Shown: positions 44,465 through 54,496, counted from the stretch's first letter. The stretch: DNA of 64,000 bases from Paracoccaceae bacterium (GCA_009842205.1 VYFX01000063.1:1-64000), one strand, 5' to 3'. Notes: generated by a model not told the origin, from the letters alone. Numbers and translations: made by a program.

Positions 44465-46129
44465 ATGACCACTAGCGAAGCCGACCCGATCACGATCGAA
44501 ATTATCCAGAACTCCTTGCAGGCTGCCGCCGACGAGATGTTTGCGGCTATGCGCAAGACAGCCATGAGTTCCATTATCTATGAAGTCCTGGACATGGGTA
44601 CCGGCATCATGGATCCCCAAGGGGAAATCGCCGGTTCAGGGGCTGGTATTCCGGCCTTTGTCGGTGTCTTGGACAAGTCAGTTAAAGTGATAATCGACAA
44701 GTTTGACCAGCCGGGGGATGTTGAACCAGGTGACATATTTGCGACCAATGACCCCTATTATGGAGGGGTTACCCACCTTAACGACATCGTGGTCATCATG
44801 CCAGTGTTCTCCGAGGGGGAATTGATTGCCTGGTGTGCCAATATTGCCCACAACTCTGATGTTGGTGGTATGGCTCCAGGATCATTGACTGGCGAGGCAA
44901 CCAGCATCTTCCAGGAAGGATTGAGGTTGCCGGCAGTCAAGATCATTTCAAAGGGTGAAACGATTGTTCCGGTCATGGAGGTCATCAAGGTCAATTCGCG
45001 CATGCCGGATGTACTGGAGGGTGATCTCTGGGCAGCCATTGCCTCGGTCAGGATTGGTGAGCGAAGATTGTTGTCGATTGCCGAAAAGTATGGCACCAAA
45101 ACCTTTGCCCGGGCGGTTGAAGCCTTCATGGATTATGGTGAAAGGGTTTCCCGCCGGGAACTAGCCAAGCTGCCCAAGGGTACCTATGAATTGACGGAAG
45201 AGCAGGATAACGGCCAGTTTTACAATGTGAAGATAACCATTGCCGAAGACAGGTTTGTCGTTGATCTAAGGGACAATCCGGATCAACTTGATGGCCCCCT
45301 GAATACCAGCCGTGATGGGGTCATGGTTGCCGTCCAGATGATATTCAAGTCACTTACCGACCCCTATTCGCCAGCCAATGGCGGATCCTTTCGGCCGATT
45401 GAACTGCTGACTAGGGAAGGAACGGTCTTTCATGCCAAGGAGCCGGCACCCCTCGGTTTCTATTACGAAATCGAATTGCGGGTCTATGATGTCATGTGGC
45501 GATGTCTGGCCAGGCACATGCCCGAACGGCTGGCTGCCGGCCATTTTGCTTCCGTGTGTGGTACCTTTATTGGTGGTATCCATCCGGATACGGGTCGTCA
45601 ATACACGGTGATCGAGCCTCAGCTTGGGGGTTGGGGCGCAAGTCAGTCTGGGGATGGCAATTCAGGTATGTTCTGTGGCTTCCATGGCGAAACCTACAAT
45701 TGCCCGGCCGAAATCAATGAAGCCCGGAACGGCCTCATTGTTGATCAGATGGCCCTGAATGTTAGCCCGGGTGGTGAGGGCAAGCACATGGGAGGCAGGG
45801 GTATCGTGCTGGATTACCGGGTGAGGGCCGATAATGGCTTTCTGACGGCCGGCTATACCCGTTCAAAATTCCCAGCCTGGGGTCTTGATGGCGGTCATGA
45901 GGGTTCACCCAATTACATAGAGTTCATACCGAAGGAGGGAGAGGTGCAGACCTTTGCTGCCATATCGGGATTGACCACCCAGAAGGATGATGTCATTAGG
46001 GTTTATACAGGCAATGGGGGTGGGTTGGGAAACCCGAAGGAAAGAGATCCCGAACTTGTCCGGAGGGATCTCAGGAATGGCTTGATTACCGATAATCAGG
46101 CTAGGGAAGTGTTTGGTCTGAAGGATTGA
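44465..46129 (+). CDS. hyuB: hydantoinase/oxoprolinase subunit B, first copy
   Basis: A 554-residue HyuB-family subunit. Motifs: ITIEIIQNSLQAAADEMFAA, TNDPYYGGVTHLNDIVV, MAPGSLTGEATSIFQEGLRLP and PEINEARNGLI-like regions, ending in a Gly-rich GNGGGLGNPKERDP. It completes HyuA. ATG 44465 is preferred because GGGAGG lies 6 bases before it; ATG 44459 is too close. The start lies 12 bp after hyuA. A second homologue occurs at 48938-50503. Confidence 0.9.
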   Translation: MTTSEADPITIEIIQNSLQAAADEMFAAMRKTAMSSIIYEVLDMGTGIMDPQGEIAGSGAGIPAFVGVLDKSVKVIIDKFDQPGDVEPGDIFATNDPYYGGVTHLNDIVVIMPVFSEGELIAWCANIAHNSDVGGMAPGSLTGEATSIFQEGLRLPAVKIISKGETIVPVMEVIKVNSRMPDVLEGDLWAAIASVRIGERRLLSIAEKYGTKTFARAVEAFMDYGERVSRRELAKLPKGTYELTEEQDNGQFYNVKITIAEDRFVVDLRDNPDQLDGPLNTSRDGVMVAVQMIFKSLTDPYSPANGGSFRPIELLTREGTVFHAKEPAPLGFYYEIELRVYDVMWRCLARHMPERLAAGHFASVCGTFIGGIHPDTGRQYTVIEPQLGGWGASQSGDGNSGMFCGFHGETYNCPAEINEARNGLIVDQMALNVSPGGEGKHMGGRGIVLDYRVRADNGFLTAGYTRSKFPAWGLDGGHEGSPNYIEFIPKEGEVQTFAAISGLTTQKDDVIRVYTGNGGGLGNPKERDPELVRRDLRNGLITDNQAREVFGLKD

Positions 46130-46164
46130 TGCTGGAAAAGTGATAGTTATGAAGGAGAATTGCC

Positions 46165-46974
46165 ATGACTGCGAATGAACCCCTTAAAATCATGTATCTC
46201 AACCCGGTTGGAACCGCGGCTTATGATCCGGTCTTTGCCGATATGGCCAGGGAGTTCAAACTGCCGGGTACCGAAGTGCATATCACGTCCCTGAAGGAAT
46301 CCGATGGCGGCTTTACCCATATTGAATACAGATCCTATGAAGCGATTGTAACATCCGGTATCATCAGGGCTACCAGGGCAGCAGCCCTGGAAGGCTTTGA
46401 TGCATTGGCCATCGGGTGTTTTTATGATACAGCCTTGCATGACGCCAGAGAAGTTTCGGGGGAGATGATTGTTACTGCCCCCTGTATGGCTTCAGTCGAG
46501 ATCGCCTGCAGTCTAGCCAATCGGTTTGGTGTGATTGTTGGTCGGCGTAAATGGGTCAACCAGATGACGGCAACCGTCAGGGAAAATGGTCGTGGTGAAC
46601 AACTAAGCGGCTTCTATCATGTTGAATTGGGAGTGAATGAATTCTTGGTTGACCATGAACGAACCGAACGGTTGCTTACCGAAGCAGGCCGCAAGGCAGT
46701 GGAGGAGGATTATGCCGAGGCTATCATTCTTGGATGTACCTTGGAGTTGGGCTTTTTCCGGTCCCTGACCAAAACCCTTGGTGTACCGGTACTGGATCCT
46801 TCTATTTCTGCCCTGAAGCGGGCTGAGTATGCGGCCAATCTCAAGCGTCAGTGCGGTTGGATACCCAGTCGCAGATGGTCCTGTGAAGCACCTCCGGAGG
46901 AGGAGTTGAAGCGGTTCGGTATAATTGATGACGGTGATGTCTTTGGCAACCGGCTGATCGTTGAAGCCGAATAG
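46165..46974 (+). CDS. Asp/Glu/hydantoin racemase family protein, copy 1
   Basis: A 269-residue racemase of the hydantoin/aspartate-glutamate type. Two catalytic Cys are present: Cys85 in AIGCFYDTALHDA and Cys191 in IILGCTLELGF. Such enzymes interconvert D- and L-forms by a two-base mechanism, letting stereospecific hydrolases use both. AAGGAGAATTGCC precedes the ATG. A close paralogue follows directly downstream. Confidence 0.88.
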   Translation: MTANEPLKIMYLNPVGTAAYDPVFADMAREFKLPGTEVHITSLKESDGGFTHIEYRSYEAIVTSGIIRATRAAALEGFDALAIGCFYDTALHDAREVSGEMIVTAPCMASVEIACSLANRFGVIVGRRKWVNQMTATVRENGRGEQLSGFYHVELGVNEFLVDHERTERLLTEAGRKAVEEDYAEAIILGCTLELGFFRSLTKTLGVPVLDPSISALKRAEYAANLKRQCGWIPSRRWSCEAPPEEELKRFGIIDDGDVFGNRLIVEAE

Positions 46975-47002
46975 GCAGAAGTATTAAGGTAAGGGTTTGG
47001 GT

Positions 47003-47812
47003 GTGAGCAGTGATTTGCCTCTCAAGGTAATGTATCTCAGACCGGTGGGTACAGCAGCTTTTGATGAGTTGTTTGCTGACATGGTAAGGAGTTACAAGAA
47101 CCCCGATACCGAGGTTCACATTACATCCCTCAAGGAATCCGATGGTGGATTTACCCATATTGAATACAGGGCTTATGAAGCTGTTGTATCCGCTGGTATC
47201 GTCAGGGGAACCAGGGTTGCTGCCCAGGAAGGATTTGATGCCGTTGCCTTGAGTTGTTTCTATGATACGGCCCTGCATGATGCCAGGGAAGTATCAGGTG
47301 CAATGACCGTTACTGGCCCCTGCATTGCTTCAGTGGAAATCGCCTCCAGTTTGGCCAACAGGTTTGGTGTCATTGTTGGTCGGCGCAAATGGGTCGATCA
47401 AATGGCTTCGACCGTCAGGGCATACGGTAGAAGTGAACAGCTGAGCGGATTTTATCATGTTGAACTTGGTGTCAATGACTTTCAGGTTAATCCTGAAAGG
47501 ACGGAAAGGCTTTTGATTGATGCCGGTCGCCGGGCTGTGGAACAGGATTTTGCTGAAGCGATAATATTGGGTTGCACCAGGGAGGTGGGATTTTACCAAA
47601 GTCTGGAGAAGGAGTTGGGTGTACCCGTTATAGACCCGTCCATAGCAGCTCTCAAGAGGGCCGAATATGCGGCCAATCTCAAACGTCAGTGCGGTTGGAT
47701 ACCCAGTCGCAGATGGTCGTGTGAAGCACCGCCCGAAGAGGAAATCGATCGTTTTGGCATTATCAATGATGGTGATGTGTTCGGCAATAGGATTATTGTT
47801 GAGGCATCATGA
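47003..47812 (+). CDS. Asp/Glu/hydantoin racemase family protein, copy 2
   Basis: A 269-residue tandem paralogue of the previous gene. Shared stretches include LKESDGGFTHIEYR and YAANLKRQCGWIPSRRW. Catalytic Cys are in ALSCFYDTALHDA and IILGCTREVGF. GTG 47003 is taken as start with AAGGG 7 bases before; a TTG at 46997 would sit on top of that site. The two copies are separated by under 30 bp and may have diverged for different substrates. Confidence 0.85.
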   Translation: MSSDLPLKVMYLRPVGTAAFDELFADMVRSYKNPDTEVHITSLKESDGGFTHIEYRAYEAVVSAGIVRGTRVAAQEGFDAVALSCFYDTALHDAREVSGAMTVTGPCIASVEIASSLANRFGVIVGRRKWVDQMASTVRAYGRSEQLSGFYHVELGVNDFQVNPERTERLLIDAGRRAVEQDFAEAIILGCTREVGFYQSLEKELGVPVIDPSIAALKRAEYAANLKRQCGWIPSRRWSCEAPPEEEIDRFGIINDGDVFGNRIIVEAS

Positions 47813-47840
47813 AGGTAACAATATGAGGAGAGAGATATAA

Positions 47841-48935
47841 ATGAGTGAAAGAGCTGTCAAAAGGTTGGGCAAGATAAGGGCCAGCATGAAGGCAACCAAT
47901 ACCCAATTGGTTGCCCTTGGACCTGGTGCCCATATGCAATGGGTTCTGGGGTTTCATACGCATGCTGACGAACGGCCATGCCTGTTGTTGATCGGGGAAG
48001 AAAGGGAAGCCTTTCTTATGCCCGCGCTCAATGCCGAGGATACTAGGCAAAGATGTTCCATTACCTGCCATGAATGGGCCGATGATGAAGGACCGATCAA
48101 GGCCTTGCTTGCAGCCCTTGATGATGTTGGGGCTGGAAACGCCAGAAATATCGTGCTTGATGAAACGATGCGAGCAGATTTTGCCATGCTATTGATTGAC
48201 CATTTACCTGGAGCCAATCGGAGCTTCACGGAAAATACCGTTGGGGCCCTCAGAATGCGCAAGGATGAATTGGAGTATGCGAGCCTCAAGGAAAATGCAT
48301 CCATAGCCGATCAGGCCATGCTTGCCGGAATTGCTGCCATCAAGCCGGATATGAGTGAACTGGAAGTAGCTGCAATCATAGAGAGGAAATTCAAGGACCA
48401 GAGTACCGCGATGAAATTTGCCATTGTTGGGGCCGGTCCGAATGGGGCTTTGCCACATCATCACACTGGATCGAGTATTCTGGAAATGGGTAATGGAATA
48501 GTTATTGATATTGGTGGGCAGAAAGGGGAATACTCAAGTGATATTACCCGTTTTGCCGTATTGGGTGAACCATCTGAGGAGATGGTCAAGGTTCACGGCA
48601 TTGTCAATGAGGCGGTCAACAGTGCCATGGAAATTACCAGACCAGGGATCAAGGCAAGGGAAGTTGACCAAGCGGCCAGAGGAGTAATTGCGAAAGCGGG
48701 ATATGGTGAATATTTTGTTCACAGGACCGGGCATGGATTGGGAATTGAGGTCCATGAACCGCCTTATATTACAGCCTCCTCGGAAACCATATTGGAAACG
48801 GGAATGGTCTTTTCCATCGAGCCAGGGATTTACCTGCCAGGCAAGTTTGGAGTGAGGCTGGAGGAAATTGTAATCCTTAGGGAAGACGGCCCCGAGATTC
48901 TTTCCTCCTTATCAAGAGACATCATTCGCGTATAG
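47841..48935 (+). CDS. M24-family metallopeptidase (creatinase/Xaa-Pro dipeptidase type)
   Basis: A 364-residue pita-bread-fold enzyme. The five metal ligands are visible: Asp223 and Asp234 in VIDIGGQKGEYSSDITRF, His298 in HRTGHGLGIEVHEPP, Glu327 in SIEPGIYLPG and Glu341 in RLEE. The N-terminal domain (1-135) is the creatinase/prolidase type. It would cleave dipeptides, creatine-like amides or a ring-opened product of the hydantoinase. It lies in the operon between the racemases and the second hyuB. Confidence 0.9.
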   Translation: MSERAVKRLGKIRASMKATNTQLVALGPGAHMQWVLGFHTHADERPCLLLIGEEREAFLMPALNAEDTRQRCSITCHEWADDEGPIKALLAALDDVGAGNARNIVLDETMRADFAMLLIDHLPGANRSFTENTVGALRMRKDELEYASLKENASIADQAMLAGIAAIKPDMSELEVAAIIERKFKDQSTAMKFAIVGAGPNGALPHHHTGSSILEMGNGIVIDIGGQKGEYSSDITRFAVLGEPSEEMVKVHGIVNEAVNSAMEITRPGIKAREVDQAARGVIAKAGYGEYFVHRTGHGLGIEVHEPPYITASSETILETGMVFSIEPGIYLPGKFGVRLEEIVILREDGPEILSSLSRDIIRV

Positions 48936-48937
48936 CC

Positions 48938-50503
48938 ATGACCAGGGATCCCATCACGATATCGGTTATTCAGGCCGGATTGGTCGCTGCTGCCGACGAG
49001 ATGTTTGAAACCCTCAAGAAGACTTCCATGAGTCCCATTATCTACGAGGTACTGGATGTTGGTACCGGTATAACGGACAAGTATGGCAACTTGGTGGGAT
49101 CAGGTGCCGGAATTCCAACATTTGTTGGCATACTGGATAAGGCTGTCAAGCGGATAATCGAAATCCATGGTCTGGAGAAGGTTGAGGAAGGTGATCTGTT
49201 TATTACCAACGATCCCTATTATGGTGGAGTAACCCATCTTAATGATGTCGTGGTTTCTCTGCCTGTTTTCTTCAATGGCGAATGCATTGCCTGGGCCTCT
49301 TCCATAGGACATTGGTCTGATGTGGGAGGGTCAACACCCGGGTCCATGTCAACCAGGGTCAACGAAATCATTCAGGAAGGCTTGAGACTACCTGCAGTCA
49401 AACTGTTTGAAAGGGGGAAACCAGTAACTTCGCTCCTCGAAATCATAACCTGCAATTCCCGACTGCCCGAAATCGCCAAGGGCGATCTCTGGTCCCAGAT
49501 ATCAGCCAGTCGACGGGCCGGCAAGAGAATTACCGAACTTGCCGGTACCTATGGCATGGGGAATTACAATCTTGCTTTGGAGGATTTGTTTGAAGAAGGG
49601 GAAAAGAGGGCCAGAAAGGGGCTTTTGGAATTACCCAAGGGCCGGTTCGAGGCTTCGGAGATACAAGAAAACGATGATCTCTGGAAGGTTGCCATAACCA
49701 TCACGGAGGATGACTTTGTCGTTGATTTGACTGACAATCCCGAACAAAAGGCAGGCCCCTACAATACCAGCAGGGACGGAGCCGTTATTTCATCCCAGAT
49801 GCTATTCAAGGTACTCACAGATCCCAATCTGTTTTGTAACGAGGGGTCCTTCAAACCCCTTAAGGTCATAACCAAACCAGGAACAGTATTCGAGGCCACT
49901 GGGACAGCACCCCACGGTTATTATTTTGAAACCCGCATTAGACTTTTCGACCTCTTATTGCAATGCATGGCCAGGGCAATGCCTGAGCAACTGCCGGCCG
50001 GACATTTCAGTTCAATCTGTGGAACGGTCATTGCCGGAGTGCATCCGATAACGGGCAGGAAGTATACCATGGTTGAGCCTCAGCTCGGTGGATGGGGTGC
50101 AACATCGACAAGGGATGGGTTGAATTGCATGTATTCCTTTAGTCATGGCGAAACCTATGTTTGCCCAGTCGAAATATGTGAAGCCAGATATGGTATGGAA
50201 GTTGGTTGGAAGAGACTGCTAGACGATCAAACAGGCAAGGGCTTGTATGAGGGTGGTAAAAGCCTCTCGACCTCTTACCGCATGAAAGGGAAGGCAGTGG
50301 TATCAGCGGGTTACAGTCGCAGCAAAAATCCGGTATGGGGTCTAAACGGTGGAAATCCGGGAGGAACCAACAAGTTTGAGGTCAGGAAAGTGGGAAGCGA
50401 CCCTGTCCGATATGCCTTCGTAAGTGACCTTGAAGTAGATAATGGTGATGAAATCATTATCGAAACTGCCAAGGGTGGTGGCTGGGGCAGACCTATTGAT
50501 TAG
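48938..50503 (+). CDS. hydantoinase/oxoprolinase subunit B, second copy
   Basis: A 521-residue HyuB homologue starting two bases after the peptidase stop. Shared features: ITISVIQAGLVAAADEMFE, TNDPYYGGVTHLNDVVV, STPGSMSTRVNEIIQEGLRLP and AGVHPITGRKYTMVEPQLGGWG, ending in AKGGGWGRPID. No second hyuA accompanies it, so it either shares the single HyuA to widen the substrate range or acts elsewhere. It closes the cluster. No clear terminator is seen after it. Confidence 0.88.
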   Translation: MTRDPITISVIQAGLVAAADEMFETLKKTSMSPIIYEVLDVGTGITDKYGNLVGSGAGIPTFVGILDKAVKRIIEIHGLEKVEEGDLFITNDPYYGGVTHLNDVVVSLPVFFNGECIAWASSIGHWSDVGGSTPGSMSTRVNEIIQEGLRLPAVKLFERGKPVTSLLEIITCNSRLPEIAKGDLWSQISASRRAGKRITELAGTYGMGNYNLALEDLFEEGEKRARKGLLELPKGRFEASEIQENDDLWKVAITITEDDFVVDLTDNPEQKAGPYNTSRDGAVISSQMLFKVLTDPNLFCNEGSFKPLKVITKPGTVFEATGTAPHGYYFETRIRLFDLLLQCMARAMPEQLPAGHFSSICGTVIAGVHPITGRKYTMVEPQLGGWGATSTRDGLNCMYSFSHGETYVCPVEICEARYGMEVGWKRLLDDQTGKGLYEGGKSLSTSYRMKGKAVVSAGYSRSKNPVWGLNGGNPGGTNKFEVRKVGSDPVRYAFVSDLEVDNGDEIIIETAKGGGWGRPID

Positions 50504-50693
50504 GAATTGTAAAAAATAATTCAATTTTTGAAACGAACTTTGTGTACCGGGAACGTATTAAATGGGCAGAGATTTATAGGGGATATGGTGGTAGATCCAA
50601 TGTAACAATAACGAAAAGAGTTGACATTCATTTTTATAATTAAATTTATTGTCAATGACTTACAGTTCAAAAGGTTTTGGAGGAAACCATTTA

Positions 50694-51278
50694 ATGGATG
50701 AAAGCAATGATGAGCCTTGGAAAATTCCAAGTGCTGGTTTTCGCTCACAAAAAGCAGTTCAAATTTGCGCTTTTTTTGCGGATCAAAACAAAGGCCCTAT
50801 TGATAAGCTAAAATTGATCAAACTAATTTATCTTTCAGAAAGAGAGTTTCTTTCTAAACATAATAATCCCATGCTTTTTGATGAGTTCTATTCACTTCCC
50901 CGTGGTCCAATCTGTTCAAATGCTTTAAATGGAATTAATGGCAGACTTAAAGATATGACCGTGTGGGATAAGTACATTTTGAGAAATGGAAACCACGTTG
51001 TTAATGTTGAACCTATAAATAGAGATTTGCTTGATCATATAAGCGATGCTGAAATGGAAGTTTTGGAGGGAGTTTGGGAACAGTTTTCAAATATGAATGC
51101 TTCAGAATTAAGTAACTATATCCACGAAAATTGTCCCGAATATACTGAGACAGGTGGGAGGGTCCGTATATCCTATCGTGAGATGCTTGAAGCAATGGGG
51201 GAAGAGGAAGCTATAGAAATTACCAACGATATTTCAAATTATATGAAATTTCAGGGCATGTTGGAATCAAGTGCCTGA
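50694..51278 (+). CDS. Panacea-domain (DUF4065/SocA-like) protein
   Basis: A 194-residue protein with the Panacea pattern: AVQICAFFADQNKGPIDKLKLIKLIYLSEREFL, cut here to its core LKLIKLIYLSERE, then FYSLPRGPICSNALNGI and DAEMEVLEGVWEQF. Panacea domains act as antitoxins against diverse toxins and as proteolysis adaptors (SocA). No toxin gene is adjacent, which makes it an orphan. ATG 50694 is placed 10 bases after GGAGG; an ATG at 50655 is possible. Base composition is AT-rich, unlike the hydantoinase cluster before it. Confidence 0.75.
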   Translation: MDESNDEPWKIPSAGFRSQKAVQICAFFADQNKGPIDKLKLIKLIYLSEREFLSKHNNPMLFDEFYSLPRGPICSNALNGINGRLKDMTVWDKYILRNGNHVVNVEPINRDLLDHISDAEMEVLEGVWEQFSNMNASELSNYIHENCPEYTETGGRVRISYREMLEAMGEEEAIEITNDISNYMKFQGMLESSA

Positions 51279-51545
51279 AGTAGAACTATATGCAAGGGCT
51301 ACATTACAATTACATGTTACCCATTAATTAGATCACCTAAGTAATCTCCTAACTTTAATCTTACATTATACCTAACCAAGTTGTTTCAATTCAGTCTAAT
51401 ATTGAAGCTAGCTTTTACTTTGTATGGTTATCTGGGGCATTCCCCAACCTAATTTTACCAAACTACTGTTGAATTTACCTTTGGTTATCAAATACATATA
51501 CCGAATTTCGCAAGTGAATAATTTTGTATAATAGTTGGTAGTTAC
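51279..51545. other. gap before the PfkB-type kinase
   Basis: About 270 bp of AT-rich DNA. It presumably holds the promoter of the next genes. No terminator or repeat was identified. Confidence 0.4.
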
Positions 51546-52544
51546 ATGAACTTAACCAAGAAGAAATTCCAAGTCGTCGGTATAGGAAATGCCATTGTGG
51601 ATATCCTGTGCCATGTAGATTACCAACTACTTACGGATCTCGATATTAACCCCGGGGTCATGCAACTTGTCGATCTGAAAAGATCTCGAAAACTATATAG
51701 TCTGCTGGACGATGCTAAGGAGGTAAGCGGAGGGTCAGTTGCCAATACAATGGCAGGTTTGGCCCTGCTTGACATTAAATCTGCCTATATTGGTAAGGTC
51801 AAGGATGATCACCTTGGCAAGGTCTATGCCTCACATATGAAATCAATCGGAGTCGAATTCACGACCGAACTGGCTTCTGCCAATGAGGAATATGAGACAG
51901 GAAGAAGTGTGATATTGGTTACTCCTGATGGTGAGCGATCCATGAATACATACCTGGGTGCCGCTGAGTTCCTGACCATTGAAGACATGGACAGGGATTT
52001 GCTCGGTAATACGGAATGGATCTACCTTGAAGGATACAGGTTTGATGGACCTGAGAGCCAGGAGGCGTTTCGAATAGCTGTCGAACAATGTAAAACATAT
52101 GGAGGTAAGGTTTCCTTGGCCCTTTCTGATCCATTTTGTATAGAAAGACATAGACCAGCCTTTTGGGACCTGATCAAAAGTGGCACAGACCTGATTTTTG
52201 CCAATAGGTCGGAAATACTCTCACTCTGTCAAACCAATGACTTGGAGCGTGCCCTGGAAATTCTTGACAAGGAAGATTTACTTGTTGTCACAACACTCTC
52301 AGAGGATGGAGTCATTGTTGCCGGACAGGGTAACAAAATAAAGGTTGATGCTGTACCTACCAAAATTGTTGACGCAACTGGTGCTGGTGATCAATTCGCA
52401 GCTGGTTTTTTCTATGGTATTTCCGAAGGATTGGGACTGGAAACTTCGGCAAGGTTAGGCTGTTTGGCAGCAAGCGAAGTAATTAGCCATGTGGGGCCAC
52501 GCCCGGAAGAGAATTTATTACCAAGGTTTCGGGAAACTGTTTAA
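51546..52544 (+). CDS. PfkB-family carbohydrate/adenosine kinase
   Basis: A 332-residue kinase of the ribokinase fold, closest in pattern to adenosine kinase. The N-terminal VVGIGNAIVDILCHV and SGGSVANTMAGLALL are sugar/nucleoside-binding marks. The C-terminal DATGAGDQFAAGFFYG (276-291) holds the catalytic Asp282. It phosphorylates a nucleoside or sugar with ATP. Such genes are common single-copy core genes in alphaproteobacteria. Adenosine as substrate is inferred, not shown. Confidence 0.88.
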   Translation: MNLTKKKFQVVGIGNAIVDILCHVDYQLLTDLDINPGVMQLVDLKRSRKLYSLLDDAKEVSGGSVANTMAGLALLDIKSAYIGKVKDDHLGKVYASHMKSIGVEFTTELASANEEYETGRSVILVTPDGERSMNTYLGAAEFLTIEDMDRDLLGNTEWIYLEGYRFDGPESQEAFRIAVEQCKTYGGKVSLALSDPFCIERHRPAFWDLIKSGTDLIFANRSEILSLCQTNDLERALEILDKEDLLVVTTLSEDGVIVAGQGNKIKVDAVPTKIVDATGAGDQFAAGFFYGISEGLGLETSARLGCLAASEVISHVGPRPEENLLPRFRETV

Positions 52545-52593
52545 TATCCCAACGAATTAGCAATCATATCATTACAAAAGATTGGAGCTATTT

Positions 52594-52986
52594 ATGCCAT
52601 ACATCTACGATGACCAAAACGTCTTTGCAAAAATCCTCAGGGGTGAATTGCCTTGCAATAAATTCTTCGAATCTGAACATAGCTTGGTATTCGAAGATAT
52701 AGCACCCATAGCACCAAAACACTATTTGGTGATACCCAAGGGACATTATGTATGCTTTGATGATTTTTCCAATAATGCCAGTACAGAGGAAGTCGTTGAT
52801 TACATACAGACCATTGGCAAGGTTGCAGAGTTACTGGGCTTGGCCCCGGGTGATTCCGGAGAAGGATACAGATTATTGTCGAACACCGGGAAGGACGGAG
52901 TCCAGATGGTTCCACACTTACACGTTCATCTGCTTGGTGGCAAACCGTTGGGAAGAATGTTGCCAGATATGATCAAGGAACAATAA
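52594..52986 (+). CDS. HIT-family nucleotide hydrolase
   Basis: A 130-residue histidine-triad protein of the HINT group. The active site is HLHVHLLGGKPLG near the C-terminus. It hydrolyses AMP-lysine-type or other adenylated substrates. ATG 52594 follows TTGGAGCTATTT, giving good spacing; an upstream TTG is unlikely. It lies 49 bp after the kinase and is probably co-transcribed. Confidence 0.92.
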   Translation: MPYIYDDQNVFAKILRGELPCNKFFESEHSLVFEDIAPIAPKHYLVIPKGHYVCFDDFSNNASTEEVVDYIQTIGKVAELLGLAPGDSGEGYRLLSNTGKDGVQMVPHLHVHLLGGKPLGRMLPDMIKEQ

Positions 52987-53045
52987 ACGGAACAGTAACT
53001 ACTTTGGGTTAAATGGTTTACTAATATACAAAAGGGGGTGGACGA

Positions 53046-54269
53046 ATGACAACCGAGAGGTATAAATTTGAAGGTCATGCCGGAAGCAAACTTTCTGCCA
53101 GACTTGATCGCCCGGATGTTCCGGAACGCACTACTGCTCTTTTTGCCCATTGTTTTACCTGTTCAAAGGATATTCCGGCTGCAAGGCGTATAGCCGAGGC
53201 ACTTTCCGGTCTTGATATCGCTGTTTTAAGGTTTGATTTCACCGGATTGGGGCATTCCGATGGAGAATTTGCGAACACCAATTTCACCTCGAATGTACAG
53301 GATTTGATTTTGGCTGCAAAGCATCTGGAAGGAATAGGGCTTCCTCCCTCCATACTCATTGGTCATTCCTTGGGTGGTGCTGCGGTTCTGAAGGCCGCAT
53401 CGGAGATACCGTCAGTCAAGGCTGTTGTAACTATTGCTGCTCCTGCTGACCCGAGTCATGTGTCTCATCATTTTGAGGAAAACCTCGACAAAATAAGGGC
53501 TGAAGGTGAGGCAGAAGTCAATTTGGGTGGTCGTAACTTCACGATCAGAAAGCAATTTGTTGAAGATATCGCCCAAGAGAATCTCGAACCAGCAATTGCC
53601 CGTTTAAGAAAAGCTCTACTGGTTATGCATGCCCCTTTGGACAATACTGTTGGTATAGAAAATGCGGCACAGATATTTGGGGCAGCCAAGCATCCCAAAT
53701 CATTTGTAACACTTGATGATGCCAACCACTTGATTACCCGTAAGGAGGATGCCGCTTACGCGGCTTCAGTCATTGCAGCTTGGGTGGAAAAGTATCTACC
53801 TCCCATGACCAAAAGGGAAGTCGGAAAGATACCTGATGGTACGGTCAGAGTCAGTGAAGATGATGCCAAAGGCTTCCGGCAGTTTGTTTCAATCGACGGC
53901 AAGTTTCAATTGCTGGCCGACGAACCCATCAATTTTGGTGGAACCAATGCTGGACCCAATCCTTACCAGTTTCTTTCTACAGGGCTTGGAGCTTGTACTT
54001 CGATGACCATCAGAATGTATTCCCGACGAAAGAAATGGCCACTAGAACATGTTGAAGTTGATGTGTTTCATTCGAAATCACATGCCCAGGATTGTGAAAG
54101 TTGTGAGGAAAGGGGAGCTAAAATTGATGTATTTGAGCGGGTAATCCGATTGCGCGGTTCACTGACTGATGAGCAAAAGAACAGGTTTATGGAAATTGCC
54201 GACAAGTGTCCTGTACACAAGACACTTGAAGCTAAATCAAAGGTTAAAACTTGCATGGCTCAGGAATGA
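53046..54269 (+). CDS. alpha/beta hydrolase-OsmC fusion protein
   Basis: A 407-residue two-domain protein. The alpha/beta hydrolase (about 1-255) has the nucleophile elbow LIGHSLGG with Ser108. The OsmC domain (about 270-407) has GLGACTSMTIRMYSRRK, with the peroxidatic Cys, and KCPVHKTLEAKSK, with the second Cys. OsmC proteins reduce organic hydroperoxides. This fusion is a recognised architecture in proteobacteria. Its start ATG follows GGGGGTGGACGA. Confidence 0.93.
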   Translation: MTTERYKFEGHAGSKLSARLDRPDVPERTTALFAHCFTCSKDIPAARRIAEALSGLDIAVLRFDFTGLGHSDGEFANTNFTSNVQDLILAAKHLEGIGLPPSILIGHSLGGAAVLKAASEIPSVKAVVTIAAPADPSHVSHHFEENLDKIRAEGEAEVNLGGRNFTIRKQFVEDIAQENLEPAIARLRKALLVMHAPLDNTVGIENAAQIFGAAKHPKSFVTLDDANHLITRKEDAAYAASVIAAWVEKYLPPMTKREVGKIPDGTVRVSEDDAKGFRQFVSIDGKFQLLADEPINFGGTNAGPNPYQFLSTGLGACTSMTIRMYSRRKKWPLEHVEVDVFHSKSHAQDCESCEERGAKIDVFERVIRLRGSLTDEQKNRFMEIADKCPVHKTLEAKSKVKTCMAQE

Positions 54270-54496
54270 TGAATTAGCATATTATGACCACAAATTCCTT
54301 TTCCTTCAGCCCTTTGGCCATATTACATCTTGCCATCCCAGATAGTTATTAGCTTATAAGAATTCATTTGAATACGAAAGTTGGTTTTGAAAGGAAGGAC
54401 TTGTCCTCGTATTGAATTGGCCAAACAATCAAGCTGATTTTGACATATCCCCATCAATCAAATTTGGTTGAAAGCACATGCAATTGTTTCAAGATT

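Noticed and set aside
53046..54269. Hydrolase-OsmC fusion as a novel architecture
   Set aside because: This two-domain fusion is already common in proteobacteria.
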